DNA of 64,000 nucleotides. Source: Kosakonia quasisacchari. Its GTDB lineage: Bacteria > Pseudomonadota > Gammaproteobacteria > Enterobacterales > Enterobacteriaceae. Below, piece after piece: positions 27,449 to 37,947 of this stretch; position 1 is the first letter of the stretch; each line of letters begins with the position of its first letter. The stretch lies in NCBI RefSeq assembly GCF_004331415.1, contig NZ_SJOP01000007.1, positions 162,068-226,067 on the forward strand. The letters run 5' to 3'. Below the pieces are notes generated by a model, which saw only the letters and a program-made list of their open reading frames with translations, was not told the DNA's origin and made no database searches. The translations under genes and the position numbers were made by a program.

Positions 27449-27535
27449 TGAGTTGTGCCAGTTGCTGCTGTTGTTTGTGCGGACGCCGCAGGGGATACCT
27501 GCGGCGTCAGAAGAGGGAATACCAGGGATTTCATT
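27392..27535 (-). repeat. 58-bp direct duplication of the flhE signal-peptide segment
   Basis: Bases 27392-27449 and 27478-27535 are near-identical (both run from TGCGGACGCCGCAGGGGAT to ATTTCATT) and lie 86 bp apart. The upstream copy encodes its own start and signal peptide (MKSLVFPLLTPQVSPAASA) and gives a 29-codon frame, 27534 to 27445, that begins in the flhA stop (TAATG) and ends in the flhE start (ATGA). It may act as a leader for coupled translation or be a leftover of a slipped duplication. Confidence 0.85.
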
Positions 27536-29636
27536 AATGGGTGCCAATGACCGCCGTCATTTGCACGGTTTTGTTGTTGCTGATCTCCAGCGTCGACAAC
27601 ACCGCCAACTGCGGGAACGCACGACGCAGGAAACGCGACACCATGGTGCGCAGCGCCGGGTTGACCAACACCACTGGCGAAACGCCGAGCGACTGCTGTT
27701 CGGTAATGGCGCGATCGGCCTGACGCATCAGGTTTTCGGCAATGCCCGGCTCAATTGCGCTACCGCTTTGCAGGGACTGGATCAACAGTTTTTCCAGCGA
27801 GGTATCCAGGCCAATCACTTTGATGTCATCGTCGTTGCGGAACCACTGCGCGGTAATCGCGCGGCCCAGGCGAATACGCACCTGCGAAGTCAGCTCATCC
27901 GGATCGTTTTGCACCGGCGCATATTCAGCAAGCGTATCGATGATGGTACGCATATCGCGGATAGAAACGCGTTCAGAGAGCAGGTTCTGCAACACTTTAT
28001 GGAACAGTGTTACGGAAATCACCCCAGGAATTAAGTCTTCCACCAGCTTCGGCATCTCTTTGGTGATGCGGTCGAGCAACTGCTGCGTTTCCTGGCGGCT
28101 GAACAATTCATCCGTATGCAGGGTGATCAAATGGTTCAGATGCGTGGCGATGACCGAGCTTGGATCAACCACGGTAAAGCCCTGAATCTGCGCCTGTTCA
28201 CGTAATACTTCATCAATCCAGCAGGCGGGCAGGCCAAACGCCGGATCGACACACGGCGTACCGGGCAGTTCACCTTCAGCATAACCAGGGTTAATGGCCA
28301 TCCAGCGCTCCGGCTCCATCGTGCCACTGCCGATTTCAACGCCTTTAAGTAGAATGCGGTAATCGCCAGGCGCCAGATCGAGGTTGTCGCGAATATGGAT
28401 CGCCGGTGGCAAAAAGCCCATCTCCTGCGCGAATTTCTTACGGATACCGCGCACGCGCACCAGCAGTTGTCCATCCTGGTCGCTATCCACCAGCGGGATC
28501 AGGCGATAGCCCACTTCCAGACCCAGCACATCTTCCATTTCAACATCTGCCCACGAAGCTTCCGCAGTGGCCTGATCGTTGGCGGCCAGCGCGCTGGCGC
28601 TGTCTTTATCTTCGCTCACGGCGCTGCGACGAACAGGGTTTTTCATTTCGCGACCGCGTAGCCACCAGGCAAGACCCATCAACACGGCGGTGAACATCAG
28701 GAACACCAGGTTTGGCATGCCAGGGATCAGCCCCAGCAGCCCAATCACCGCGCCGGAAAGCAGCATCACGCGCGGGTTGTTAAACAACTGGCTGACCATC
28801 TGTTCCCCGATATCTTCATCGTTGGAAACACGGGTCACAATCACACCGGCGGCGGTGGAGATGATCAGCGCCGGGATCTGCGCGACAAGACCGTCACCGA
28901 TAGTCAGCAACGTGTAGGTTTCACCCGCTTCTCCCACGCTTAAGCCATGCTGCATAACGCCGATGATCAAACCGCCGACCACGTTAATCGCCATGATCAG
29001 CAGCCCGGCGATGGCATCGCCGCGCACGAATTTACTGGCACCGTCCATCGAACCGTAAAAATCAGATTCCTGGGTCACTTCGCTACGGCGGCGTTTTGCC
29101 TCCGCTTCTCCAATGATCCCGGCGTTAAGATCGGCATCAATCGCCATCTGCTTGCCAGGCATCCCGTCCAGTACAAAACGCGCGCCCACTTCGGCGATAC
29201 GTCCGGCACCTTTGGTGATAACCATAAAGTTGATGATGATCAGAATGGCGAACACCACGATACCAATGGCGAAGTTGCCGCCGACCAGGAAGTGACCGAA
29301 AGCTTCAACCACCCGTCCCGCTGCGGAGGCGCCGGTGTGGCCTTCCATCAAAATGATACGCGTGGAGGCAATGTTCAGCGCGAGGCGGAGCAGAGTTGAA
29401 AACAGCAACACCGTCGGGAACGCGGAGAACTCGAGGGTTTTCTGCGTAAACATCGCCACCATTAATATCATCAGGGACAGCACGATATTAAAGGTGAACA
29501 GGGTATCCAGCAGAAACGCCGGCAGCGGCAGTACCATCATTGCCAGAATCAGCATGATCAGCACCGGGCCTGCCATGATTTGCCACTGTGTATCTTTCAA
29601 CGCGGGTAAGCGTAATTTGCTGGCGATATTAGCCAT
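27534..29636 (-). CDS. flhA: Flagellar export gate protein FlhA
   Basis: FlhA (700 residues, E. coli 692) is the large inner-membrane export-gate subunit with about eight N-terminal membrane helices and a cytoplasmic domain that docks chaperone-substrate pairs. The FHIPEP-family signature is seen at ARFVLDGMPGKQMAIDADLNAG (pieces), and VGYRLIPLVD, FLPPAIHIRDN and the C-terminal FRRAFPQLAVLS-type region follow. The start is coupled to the flhB stop. Confidence 0.96.
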   Translation of the reverse strand: MANIASKLRLPALKDTQWQIMAGPVLIMLILAMMVLPLPAFLLDTLFTFNIVLSLMILMVAMFTQKTLEFSAFPTVLLFSTLLRLALNIASTRIILMEGHTGASAAGRVVEAFGHFLVGGNFAIGIVVFAILIIINFMVITKGAGRIAEVGARFVLDGMPGKQMAIDADLNAGIIGEAEAKRRRSEVTQESDFYGSMDGASKFVRGDAIAGLLIMAINVVGGLIIGVMQHGLSVGEAGETYTLLTIGDGLVAQIPALIISTAAGVIVTRVSNDEDIGEQMVSQLFNNPRVMLLSGAVIGLLGLIPGMPNLVFLMFTAVLMGLAWWLRGREMKNPVRRSAVSEDKDSASALAANDQATAEASWADVEMEDVLGLEVGYRLIPLVDSDQDGQLLVRVRGIRKKFAQEMGFLPPAIHIRDNLDLAPGDYRILLKGVEIGSGTMEPERWMAINPGYAEGELPGTPCVDPAFGLPACWIDEVLREQAQIQGFTVVDPSSVIATHLNHLITLHTDELFSRQETQQLLDRITKEMPKLVEDLIPGVISVTLFHKVLQNLLSERVSIRDMRTIIDTLAEYAPVQNDPDELTSQVRIRLGRAITAQWFRNDDDIKVIGLDTSLEKLLIQSLQSGSAIEPGIAENLMRQADRAITEQQSLGVSPVVLVNPALRTMVSRFLRRAFPQLAVLSTLEISNNKTVQMTAVIGTH

Positions 29637-30781
29637 CAGTTTGAACTCTCATGTACAAAATCCATCGACTCAGGAACCGCGAGATCCCTGGGCTGCTTCG
29701 GCGGAACGCCGCCGTTGTTGCGCCATCTACGCAGGCCATAAACCCAGGCCAACACTTCTGCGACGGCGCTATAAAGCTCGCCTGGGATCTGTTCGCCAAT
29801 TTCGCAATGGCGATAGAGCGCACGGGCAAGCGGTGGTGCTTCGAGCATAGGGATGCGGTGTTGCGCGCCCAGCTCGCGAATTTTTAAGGCAATCTCGCCG
29901 GCGCCTTTTGCCAGCACGACCGGCGCACCCATTCCGCCTTCTTTATAAGAGAGGGCGACAGAGTAGTGCGTCGGGTTATTAACGATGACATCCGCTTGTG
30001 GGATATCGCTCATCATTCGGTTTTGCGCCGCCGCACGCTGCATCTGTTTAATGCGGCTCTTAATGTGCGGATCGCCTTCACTCTGTTTAAATTCGTCGCG
30101 GATCTCCTGACGGCTCATCCGCAGCTTTTTCAGGTTGCTGGTTATCTGATAAAAGACGTCGTAACCCACAACCGGTAACAGGAAAAAAATCACCATCATC
30201 AGGCAATCCAGCGTCATGCTCATGGCATGCGCGATGGCCATCGGCAGTGCTTCATTAACTAATTGAATAAAATGCACTTTATTTTTGTAGAGATAGAGCG
30301 CGAAGGCGCACGCGACCAGTACGACCTTCAGGCACCCTTTGAGCATTTCTGATAACACTTGGGCTGAAAACAGGCGTTTGAACCCTGCAAGCGGCGAGAT
30401 CCGCTTGAGATCGAGCTTCAGCGATTTGCCGCTCAGGTTGACGCCGCCCAGCAATATGGGCGATACGATCCCGGTGACAAACAACCCCAGCAAAATGGGC
30501 AGCAGCGCGCTGCTCATCATTTCCAGCAAGTAACGGGCCTGGTGGAACATGGACTGTTCATCCATCACCGACAATCGGTTGAGCACCAGGCCGGTTCGCA
30601 GCAGCTCCAGCAAATGCCGGGCGAACTGCGAGCCGCCAGAGAGCAGAAGCGCCCACCCGGCCAGCAACATCAGCAGCGAGCTCAGCTCTTTCGAGCGAGG
30701 GATCTGCCCCTCTTCACGCGCTTTCTGTTTTCGCTGGGGTGTGGGTTCTTCTGTTTTTTCTACATCACTCTCTTCTGACAT
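29636..30781 (-). CDS. flhB: Flagellar export switch protein FlhB
   Basis: FlhB (381 residues, E. coli 382) has four membrane helices and a cytoplasmic domain that cleaves itself at NPTH (N269-P270) to switch export from hook to filament subunits. EKTEEPTPQRKQKAREEGQIPRSKEL at the N-terminus (pieces) is typical. flhB-flhA-flhE form one run; cheZ lies 33 bp upstream, as in E. coli. Confidence 0.97.
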   Translation of the reverse strand: MSEESDVEKTEEPTPQRKQKAREEGQIPRSKELSSLLMLLAGWALLLSGGSQFARHLLELLRTGLVLNRLSVMDEQSMFHQARYLLEMMSSALLPILLGLFVTGIVSPILLGGVNLSGKSLKLDLKRISPLAGFKRLFSAQVLSEMLKGCLKVVLVACAFALYLYKNKVHFIQLVNEALPMAIAHAMSMTLDCLMMVIFFLLPVVGYDVFYQITSNLKKLRMSRQEIRDEFKQSEGDPHIKSRIKQMQRAAAQNRMMSDIPQADVIVNNPTHYSVALSYKEGGMGAPVVLAKGAGEIALKIRELGAQHRIPMLEAPPLARALYRHCEIGEQIPGELYSAVAEVLAWVYGLRRWRNNGGVPPKQPRDLAVPESMDFVHESSN

Positions 30782-30814
30782 AATTTGCTCAGCGGCGCGG
30801 CGAACCGCGCACCG

Positions 30815-31474
30815 TTAGAAACCCAGGCTGTCAAGCAGGTCGTCGACCTGATCTTGTGACGCCATCACACCGGCTTTGCTGTTATCGATCTGCGGGCCAT
30901 TGACCAGCATGGCGGCTGTTTTTGCTTCCGCTTCCGCCTCTTTCTCCTCCTGAAGAGATTCCGGCACGTAAGCCAGCAGCACCTGAATCAGCTCTTTTTC
31001 GACCAATTCGATAAGCGACATCATGCGGCGGATCACCTGGCCGGTAAGATCCTGAAAATCCTGTGCCATCATGATTTCCATCAGCTGGTCGTTGGTCTGA
31101 CGAGCAATGGCTGGTGCCTGCAGGAGGAACTGACGCGTGTCGGTCACCAGCGTTTTCGCGATCGGTAATTCAACCGGATCGGCGAACCACTCATCCCAGC
31201 GGGCGGTTAATGCTTCTGCTTGCTCCGTGATCGCCTCCTGCTGCGGGCGGGCTTCTTCCACGCAGGTCAGTACGCGTTCAGCCGCCTGCGCGGTTTTCGC
31301 GACCACGTAGTTCAGGCGTTCTCGTGTATCGGGGATCGCGTCTGCCGCTTCAACAATGGTGCGGTCCAGACCTAAGTCGACCAGGCTGTCGCGCAGCAAG
31401 CGCGTCAGTTGCCCAACCCGGGAGAAGATGTCTTTGAAATCGTCTTCTGGCTGTGTATTTTCTAAGCCACTCAT
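30815..31474 (-). CDS. cheZ: CheY-P phosphatase CheZ
   Basis: CheZ (219 residues, E. coli 214) removes phosphate from CheY-P. The catalytic segment is [13 protein letters not shown] with D142 and Q146 (D143/Q147 in E. coli). The C-terminal CheY-binding helix [11 protein letters not shown] is present. It starts 3 bp after cheY. Confidence 0.97.
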   Translation of the reverse strand: MSGLENTQPEDDFKDIFSRVGQLTRLLRDSLVDLGLDRTIVEAADAIPDTRERLNYVVAKTAQAAERVLTCVEEARPQQEAITEQAEALTARWDEWFADPVELPIAKTLVTDTRQFLLQAPAIARQTNDQLMEIMMAQDFQDLTGQVIRRMMSLIELVEKELIQVLLAYVPESLQEEKEAEAEAKTAAMLVNGPQIDNSKAGVMASQDQVDDLLDSLGF

Positions 31475-31477
31475 CGG

Positions 31478-31867
31478 TTACCACCCGATTTTTTCAAAGA
31501 TTTTGTTCAGCTTTTCTTCCAGCGTTGCGGCGGTGAAAGGTTTCACGACATAACCGCTGGCACCCGCCTGCGCGGCCGCGATGATGTTCTCTTTCTTAGC
31601 CTCTGCGGTAACCATCAGCACGGGCATTTTGTTTAAATTCGCGTCGGCGCGGATTTCCGTCAGCAGTTGTAAGCCATCCATGTTTGGCATGTTCCAGTCG
31701 CTGATGACGAAATCAAAGGCATCTGCGCGCAGCTTGTTCAGCGCGTCCAGGCCATCTTCGGCTTCTTCAACACGGTTAAAGCCGAGGTCTTTCAACAGAT
31801 TGCGTACAATGCGGCGCATTGTGGCGAAATCATCGACAACGAGAAAACGTAAATTTTTGTCTGCCAT
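31478..31867 (-). CDS. cheY: Chemotaxis response regulator CheY
   Basis: CheY (129 residues, as in E. coli) is a single receiver domain that, when phosphorylated, binds FliM and reverses the motor. All key residues are in place: D12, D13, phospho-acceptor D57, T87 and K109. It is very close to E. coli CheY, in contrast to the divergent FliA and FlhDC of the same locus. Confidence 0.98.
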   Translation of the reverse strand: MADKNLRFLVVDDFATMRRIVRNLLKDLGFNRVEEAEDGLDALNKLRADAFDFVISDWNMPNMDGLQLLTEIRADANLNKMPVLMVTAEAKKENIIAAAQAGASGYVVKPFTAATLEEKLNKIFEKIGW

Positions 31868-31903
31868 TGTTTTTTCCTGAATAAAAGGGATTGAAATAAA
31901 TGA

Positions 31904-32950
31904 TTAAATCCTGCGCGCCTGACCGGCAGAACGGTGAAGAATTTGCTGGCTGATTTGCTCAAGATCGACGGTTTCGCAGGCGGCATTGAGCGCGATAGCT
32001 TCACGCGGCATACCGAACACCACGCAGCTGCGTTCGCTTTGCGCAATGGTCCATGCACCCGCCTGGCGCATCGCCAGCATCCCGGCTGCGCCGTCGCTGC
32101 CCATCCCCGTCAAAATAACGCCAATGGCGTTTTTCCCCGCGCTTCGCGCCACCGAGTGAAACAGCGAATCGACAGAGGGGCGGTGGCGGTTGATCGGCAA
32201 ATTATCATTCAGCGCGACGTGGTAGTTCGCACCGCTGCGCGTCAGCTCCATATGAAAAGCACCTGGCGCGATGTAGACGTGGCCAGGAAGAATGCGCTCG
32301 CCGTCTTCTGCTTCTTTCACCGACATCGGGCACAGATGATCCAGCCGGTTGGCAAACGAGCGGGTAAAGCCAGGCGGCATATGTTGTGCAATGACAATGG
32401 CCGGGCTTGTCGGCGGCATCGGTTCCAGCAGCTGACGCAGCGCCTCCGTTCCCCCCGTGGAGGAGCCAATGGCGATGATTTTTTCGCTGCCCACCAACGG
32501 GGCTTTAATCACGCGAGGCGGTGCCACTTTTGTTTCGCTGCGACGGATGCGCGCTTTGGCCGCCATGCGGATTTTGTCGGCAATCATGTCGCTGTATTGC
32601 GCCATGCCTTCCTGTAAGCCCATTTGTGGTTTGGTAATAAAGTCCACCGCCCCAAGCTCCAGTGCGCTGAGCGTAATATCGGAGCCTTTGCTGGTGAGAG
32701 ATGACAGCATCACCACCGGCATCGGGCGCAGGCGCATCAGCCTTTCCAGAAACTCCAGCCCGTCCATGCGCGGCATTTCGACATCCAGCGTCAGCACATC
32801 CGGATTGTGTTGCTTGATCAGATCGCGCGCGACAATCGGGTCCAGCGCCGTGGCGACCATCTCCATATCCGGCTGCTCATTAACGATATGCGTCATGATC
32901 TTGCGGATCAGTGACGAGTCATCAATACACAACACCTTGATTTTTCTCAT
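31904..32950 (-). CDS. cheB: Chemoreceptor methylesterase CheB
   Basis: CheB (348 residues, E. coli 349) is a receiver domain (phospho-acceptor D56) joined to a methylesterase with the triad S164 (GSSTGG), H190 and D286 at the same positions as E. coli. It demethylates and deamidates receptors. The start overlaps the cheR stop. Confidence 0.97.
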   Translation of the reverse strand: MRKIKVLCIDDSSLIRKIMTHIVNEQPDMEMVATALDPIVARDLIKQHNPDVLTLDVEMPRMDGLEFLERLMRLRPMPVVMLSSLTSKGSDITLSALELGAVDFITKPQMGLQEGMAQYSDMIADKIRMAAKARIRRSETKVAPPRVIKAPLVGSEKIIAIGSSTGGTEALRQLLEPMPPTSPAIVIAQHMPPGFTRSFANRLDHLCPMSVKEAEDGERILPGHVYIAPGAFHMELTRSGANYHVALNDNLPINRHRPSVDSLFHSVARSAGKNAIGVILTGMGSDGAAGMLAMRQAGAWTIAQSERSCVVFGMPREAIALNAACETVDLEQISQQILHRSAGQARRI

Positions 32951-33792
32951 TGCTTTTGATCTCCAAGGCGGTAGACAGACTGCCCGAGCAGACGAAATGG
33001 GCTGGTTAAATTTTGAAAATGTTCCGAGTGGCCAACAAAGAGCAGCCCGCCGGGTTTCAGCATTTTCGCGAAGCGCTGCAGCAGCTTCTCCTGGGTGTTT
33101 TGATCGAAATAAATCATCACGTTACGGCAAAAAATGGCATCGAAAGGCGCGGGAATATCCCACTGCGCATTAATCAGATTGAGTTGGCGAAACTGCACGG
33201 TGCTGCGAAGTTCACTTTTGATTTTCACTCTGCTTTGATGCTCGCCAGTCCCGCGCAAAAACCAGGTGCGCTTTTGCTGTTCGGTCAGGTTGTCGATATC
33301 ACTTAACCGGTAAACACCGAGGCTGGCTTTCTCCAGTACATCGGTATCAATATCGGTGGCCAGCACTCGCGGGCCGGTAATGCTGCGCCCCAGCGTCTCT
33401 TCCAGCGTCATCGCGATTGACCACGGCTCTTCGCCGGTTGAAGCGGCTGCGCACCAGACGTTGTACATTCCGCTTCTGGACTGGGCATGCCGGGCCAGCG
33501 TCGGAAAGTGATACGCCTCGCGGAAAAAAGAAGTCAGGTTAGTGGTCAGGGCATTCACAAATACCTGCCACTCGTCACTGCCTGGATTCGCCACCAGTCG
33601 ATCGGTGTAATCCTCAAAACCTTTTAAATTCAGCTCGCGCAGACGACGGGAGAGACGGTTATAAACCATGTCGCGTTTTTGCGCGGTGAGGACAATACCC
33701 GCGCGCTGGTATATCAATTTGCTGATTTTTTCTAATTCACTCTCGGTCAGCACAATGGGTGCTTGTGGAGTGTTCGGAGTAATGGAATGCAT
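32947..33792 (-). CDS. cheR: Chemoreceptor methyltransferase CheR
   Basis: CheR (281 residues, E. coli 286) methylates receptor glutamates using S-adenosylmethionine. The N-terminal helical domain and the Rossmann part are recognisable ([44 protein letters not shown]). It is the first gene of cheRBYZ-flhBAE on the minus strand. It could bind the DWETF tail of the receptor in this locus. Confidence 0.97.
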   Translation of the reverse strand: MHSITPNTPQAPIVLTESELEKISKLIYQRAGIVLTAQKRDMVYNRLSRRLRELNLKGFEDYTDRLVANPGSDEWQVFVNALTTNLTSFFREAYHFPTLARHAQSRSGMYNVWCAAASTGEEPWSIAMTLEETLGRSITGPRVLATDIDTDVLEKASLGVYRLSDIDNLTEQQKRTWFLRGTGEHQSRVKIKSELRSTVQFRQLNLINAQWDIPAPFDAIFCRNVMIYFDQNTQEKLLQRFAKMLKPGGLLFVGHSEHFQNLTSPFRLLGQSVYRLGDQKQ

Positions 33793-33843
33793 ATTTTTCT
33801 GACAACCAATAATAATATTGACGGTAATTCACTGGTTTATTGC

Positions 33844-33899
33844 GCACACACGTATCCGCAAATGATGAGTGACTCATCACCCGACAAATGCGTGTGTGC
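33844..33899. repeat. Nested inverted repeat between fliE and cheR
   Basis: Outer arms GCACACACG (33844-33852) and CGTGTGTGC (33891-33899) enclose inner arms GATGAG (33864-33869) and CTCATC (33873-33878), both sharing the same centre at about 33871. There is no T-run on either side, so it is not an ordinary terminator. It sits in the 202-bp gap downstream of fliE and upstream of cheR; operator, RNA processing site or terminator-like pause are all possible. Confidence 0.7.
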
Positions 33900-33994
33900 T
33901 ATTAAATCTTAATAAGAAATATCCAGGATGATTCGGGTGTGAAAAATAGCAACCATATTTCCGGGGTAATCGGCATTAAGATAATACTTAGCGG

Positions 33995-34339
33995 TTATAC
34001 CGGCATATTCATAATGTCTTGATAAGCATTTACTAATTTGTTGCGTACCTGAATACCAAGATTTAATGCCAGCGATGATTTTTGCATTGAAACCATCACA
34101 TCGTTTAAGCCAATACCTTCCACACCGGACAGATAAGCCTGTGACTGGGTTTTAGCGGTGGTCTGCATTTGGCTAATATTGTTAATACTGTTAAATAAAA
34201 TATCAGAGAATTGTGACTTACTCTCGACATTACGATTTGTAGTAAAAGGGTTCAGCGCTGACGCGTCTGAGACTTTTCTGGCCTGGGACTGAATCTGATC
34301 CAGTACCCCACCTATTGCATTCATAGACATAGAAAACAA
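33995..34339 (-). CDS. fliE: MS ring-rod junction protein FliE
   Basis: FliE (114 residues, E. coli 104) joins the MS ring to the rod and is the first exported substrate. The C-terminal part shows GIGLNDVMVSMQKSSLALNLGIQVRNKLVNAYQDIMNMPV (pieces), nearly family-invariant. It is transcribed alone, opposite to fliF, as in E. coli. Confidence 0.96.
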   Translation of the reverse strand: MFSMSMNAIGGVLDQIQSQARKVSDASALNPFTTNRNVESKSQFSDILFNSINNISQMQTTAKTQSQAYLSGVEGIGLNDVMVSMQKSSLALNLGIQVRNKLVNAYQDIMNMPV

Positions 34340-34572
34340 CCTTAGTAGTAATTAGCCGTAAGCTTATCATGTGGCGCGAAAAACGGCATAACCTGAATAG
34401 CTGACACAAATTTCACCTTTTTACCACTTAGAAAATGGCCTGTTTTGTAGATAATACTCAACCAGGAATTCCCTTGGGAAATACTTTTGCGTTTACTTAT
34501 TTCATACCAAATGAGGCGAGCCGTAATGCTCTTTAATTTTTATTGCGGCGATCACTTTTACAGGACATTGGC
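34340..34572. promoter_or_regulatory. Divergent fliE/fliF promoter region
   Basis: 233 bp separates fliE (leftward) from the fliF start. In enteric bacteria this interval holds FlhDC-dependent class II promoters in both directions. No sigma-28 type -10 box is seen. I could not delimit the FlhDC sites by eye. Confidence 0.5.
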
Positions 34573-36264
34573 ATGACTGCCACGACCCAAAGCAGTAACA
34601 AGAAAAGCAGTGTCGATATTAAGGCACTGTTTGATAATATTCGGCTTAATCCCCGGATGATATTTTTCATTGCCGCCGCAGCTGCTATTTCAATAGTGAT
34701 TGCACTGCTGTTCTGGGCTAAAGAGCCAGACTACCGTGTCCTGTACAGCAATATTAGCGAGCAGGATGGTGGGGCGATCGTCACTCAACTGAAACAGATG
34801 CAGATACCGTACCGCTTTGCGGATCGTGACGGTTCTATTCAGATACCCGCTGAACAGGTGTATGAAGTGCGTCTCAAATTGGCCCAGCAGGGGCTGCCGA
34901 AAGGTGGCGCAGTGGGCTTTGAACTGCTTGATCAGGAAAAATTTGGCATCAGCCAGTTTAACGAACAAGTGAACTTCCAGCGTGCGCTGGAGGGCGAGCT
35001 TTCGCGCACCATCGAAACGCTTGGCCCGGTAAATACCGCACGGGTTCATTTGGCGATGCCGAAGCCGTCCCTGTTTCTGCAGGATCAGAAGCAACCTTCT
35101 GCGTCGGTGACGCTGGCGCTGATCAGCGGCAGAACGCTGGATGCCGGGCAGGTGAGCGCGATCTCGTACATGATCTCCAGCGCCGTGCCGGGCCTCAGCG
35201 CCGATCGCGTGACGATTGTCGATCAAAGCGGACATCTGATGACGCAGAGCGGCGAGCAGGCGACGCAGACCACGCAGCTCAAATACACGCGCAAAATTGA
35301 AGCGGAATACCAGAATCGCATTCAGGCCATCCTCGCACCGATTGTCGGCGCGCAAAACGTCAGAACGCAGGTAACCGCGCAGGTTGACTTCACGCAGCAC
35401 GAACAAACGGCGGAGCAGTACCAGCCTAACAGCCGCCCGGAAGATATGGCTATTCGCAGCCGCCAGAGCAGTAACGCTGAGCAAGGTGGTAAGAATGCGG
35501 TGGGTGGCGTGCCGGGTGCGTTAAGTAACCAGCCGCCAGCAGAAGTCTCCGCACCGATTGTGCAACCGGCAGCGCCGCAAGCCAATGGGCAAGGTGCGAC
35601 CAACGCGAATGCGAACGCAACGGTGACACCCGCTGCGCCTGCGACGCCGTACAACAAGCAGAGCGATGAAACCACCAACTATGAAGTGGACAAAACGCTC
35701 ACTCATATCAAGCGCAGCACCGGTACGGTGGAACGTCTCTCTGTTGCGGTGGTGGTGAACTATGCGCCAGGCGCAGACGGTAAAAGCGCCGCGCTTAGCA
35801 AAGATAAGCTCGACCAGATCAACGCGCTGGTGAAAGAAGTGATGGGCTACTCCGACAAACGCGGCGATACGCTGAATGTCGTGAACACCCCGTTCAGCGC
35901 TGAGGCTGATGAACCGCCGGTTCCGCTGTGGAAACAGCCTGAAGTCATCAAACTGATGATGTCTGGCGCCCGTTATCTGTTTGTGTTGCTGATCGCCTGG
36001 ATCCTGTGGCGTAAAGCGGTGCAACCGTTCTGGACGCGCCATCAGGATATGCTGTTGCAGCGTATGGAGATGGAAAAAGAGGCGCGCCAGGCCGAGCTGG
36101 ATGAGCAAATCCGTAAACGTCAGAGCGCGGAAATGGCGAAAGCACAGCAGCGCGTTGAGGCGGAACAAGGCGCGCAGCAACTGCGTGAAATGGCCGATCA
36201 AGAACCGCAGGTTATCGCGCTGGTTCTTCGCCAATGGTTGAATAAGGAGCAGAAGTCGTCATGA
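34573..36264 (+). CDS. fliF: Flagellar MS-ring protein FliF
   Basis: FliF (563 residues, E. coli 552) builds the MS ring in the inner membrane, the foundation of the basal body. TM1 is about residues 27-46 and TM2 about 454-475. The YscJ-like periplasmic domains show [17 protein letters not shown] and [20 protein letters not shown] (pieces). The C-terminal tail binds FliG. The ATG at 34573 with AGGA upstream is used in place of the longer frame. Its stop overlaps fliG. Confidence 0.96.
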   Translation: MTATTQSSNKKSSVDIKALFDNIRLNPRMIFFIAAAAAISIVIALLFWAKEPDYRVLYSNISEQDGGAIVTQLKQMQIPYRFADRDGSIQIPAEQVYEVRLKLAQQGLPKGGAVGFELLDQEKFGISQFNEQVNFQRALEGELSRTIETLGPVNTARVHLAMPKPSLFLQDQKQPSASVTLALISGRTLDAGQVSAISYMISSAVPGLSADRVTIVDQSGHLMTQSGEQATQTTQLKYTRKIEAEYQNRIQAILAPIVGAQNVRTQVTAQVDFTQHEQTAEQYQPNSRPEDMAIRSRQSSNAEQGGKNAVGGVPGALSNQPPAEVSAPIVQPAAPQANGQGATNANANATVTPAAPATPYNKQSDETTNYEVDKTLTHIKRSTGTVERLSVAVVVNYAPGADGKSAALSKDKLDQINALVKEVMGYSDKRGDTLNVVNTPFSAEADEPPVPLWKQPEVIKLMMSGARYLFVLLIAWILWRKAVQPFWTRHQDMLLQRMEMEKEARQAELDEQIRKRQSAEMAKAQQRVEAEQGAQQLREMADQEPQVIALVLRQWLNKEQKSS

Positions 36265-37247
36265 ACGCCGCCCAGAGAAGCGCCATAGTCATGCTGACGC
36301 TCGGTGACGAGCGTGCAGCCGAAGTGTTTAAGCACTTGAATACCCATGAAGTTACATCAATCAGTAGCGCCATGGTTCATATCGGCAGCTATACCCACGA
36401 TCAACTGGGCGCGGTGATGAAAGAGTTCCGCCGCGATTCGGGTGAGTTTGCCGTGATGGATGTGAATACCAACGAATACCTGCGCAGTGCGCTGGTGAAA
36501 GCGTTGGGTGAAGAGCGGGCGAATGCGCTGCTTGAAGATCTGCTGGAAAACAATGATGAGCGTAACGGTATTGAAACGCTCAACTTTATGGAGCCGCAGA
36601 TGGTCTTTGACCTCATCCGCGATGAGCATCCGCAGATTATTGCCACCATCCTTGTGCATCTGAAACGCAGCCAGGCAGCCGATCTGCTGGCGAAATTCGA
36701 TGAGCGCGAACGTAACGACATCATGCTGCGTATCGCCACCTTCGGCGGTGTTCAGCCGGTAGCGTTGCAGGAGTTGACCGAAGTGCTGAACAACTTGCTA
36801 CACGGTCAGAACATCAAGCGCAACAAGATGGGCGGTGTACGTCCTGCGGCGGAGATCCTCAACATGATGAAATCCCACCAGGAAGACGCGGCTATCGAAG
36901 CGGTGCGCGAATACGACCAGGAACTGGCGCAGAAGATCATCGACGAGATGTTCCTGTTCGAAAACCTTGTCGAAATGGAAGATCGCAGTATCCAGCGTAT
37001 TTTGCAGGAAGTGGATAACGAATCCCTGCTGGTGGCACTGAAAGGCGTGGAAGACGCGTTGCGCGATAAGTTCTTCCGCAATATGTCCAAACGTCAGGCC
37101 GATATTATGCGTGACGATTTGAATTCCCGTGGCCCTGTCCGTATGTCGCAAGTCGAAAACGAGCAGAAAGCGATCCTGTTGATTGTCCGTCGTCTGGCGG
37201 AAACTGGCGAAATCGTGCTGGGTGGAGGCGACGATGTCTACGTCTAA
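36261..37247 (+). CDS. fliG: Flagellar motor switch protein FliG
   Basis: FliG (328 residues, E. coli 331) is the rotor protein that meets MotA. It shows [19 protein letters not shown], the middle-domain [14 protein letters not shown] motif, and the C-terminal torque helix [20 protein letters not shown] (pieces). It overlaps fliF and fliH by a few bases. Confidence 0.97.
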   Translation: MNAAQRSAIVMLTLGDERAAEVFKHLNTHEVTSISSAMVHIGSYTHDQLGAVMKEFRRDSGEFAVMDVNTNEYLRSALVKALGEERANALLEDLLENNDERNGIETLNFMEPQMVFDLIRDEHPQIIATILVHLKRSQAADLLAKFDERERNDIMLRIATFGGVQPVALQELTEVLNNLLHGQNIKRNKMGGVRPAAEILNMMKSHQEDAAIEAVREYDQELAQKIIDEMFLFENLVEMEDRSIQRILQEVDNESLLVALKGVEDALRDKFFRNMSKRQADIMRDDLNSRGPVRMSQVENEQKAILLIVRRLAETGEIVLGGGDDVYV

Positions 37248-37947
37248 AAAACAGTGGCAGTCGTGGCAGCCGGAAAATTTACTGCAGGAGTCATTCGCCC
37301 AGGATAGCGAACTGCGCGAGGTCGTTCCGGCAAGCGATCCGGCGACAGAAGCCGCGATGCAGGTAGAGTTGTCGCGTCTGCGCAAACAGGCTGAGCAAAA
37401 AGGCTTTGCCCAGGGGCAGACGCAGGGGCTGGAAGCAGGCAAAAAACAGGGCTACGAAGACGGTTTTGCGCAAGGCCGGGAAGAGGGCGCGGCGCAGGGC
37501 GCGGCGGACTACCTTCAGCAACAGCAGAAGCAGACGGATGATTTCGCCCAACTGTTTGATAACGTCAAGATAACCTTCGACAGCCTCGACAGCGTGATGC
37601 CTGCGCGTCTGGTGCAGGTCGCCCTGATGGCGGCGCGCAGCTTGTTGGGCGAAAGCGTGGTGTCGACCGCGACCAACGCCTGGCTGATGACCCGTATTCA
37701 GCAACTGCTGCATGAAGACACGTTGCAGCAAGGCAATGTGCAACTGTGGGTCAGCGCCGAGGAGTCTGCCGCTGTGCAGGAGATGTTGGGTTCGGTGCTG
37801 GAAACACGTGGCTGGGAATTGCGTACCGATGCGCAAATGTTGCCGGGCGGTTGTCGTCTCACCACCGACGGCGGCGAGCTGGACGCCACCACGGAAACCC
37901 GCTGGAACGAGCTGTGTAACCTGAGTCGTGAGGACTTCGCGTTATGA
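37234..37947 (+). CDS. fliH: Export ATPase regulator FliH
   Basis: FliH (237 residues, E. coli 228) binds FliI and links it to the C ring. The N-terminus [11 protein letters not shown] is typical, the middle has GxxxG-like helix repeats ([28 protein letters not shown], pieces), and the C-terminal domain resembles ATP-synthase stator subunits. The ATG at 37234, inside the fliG end, is used. Confidence 0.94.
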   Translation: MSTSKKQWQSWQPENLLQESFAQDSELREVVPASDPATEAAMQVELSRLRKQAEQKGFAQGQTQGLEAGKKQGYEDGFAQGREEGAAQGAADYLQQQQKQTDDFAQLFDNVKITFDSLDSVMPARLVQVALMAARSLLGESVVSTATNAWLMTRIQQLLHEDTLQQGNVQLWVSAEESAAVQEMLGSVLETRGWELRTDAQMLPGGCRLTTDGGELDATTETRWNELCNLSREDFAL

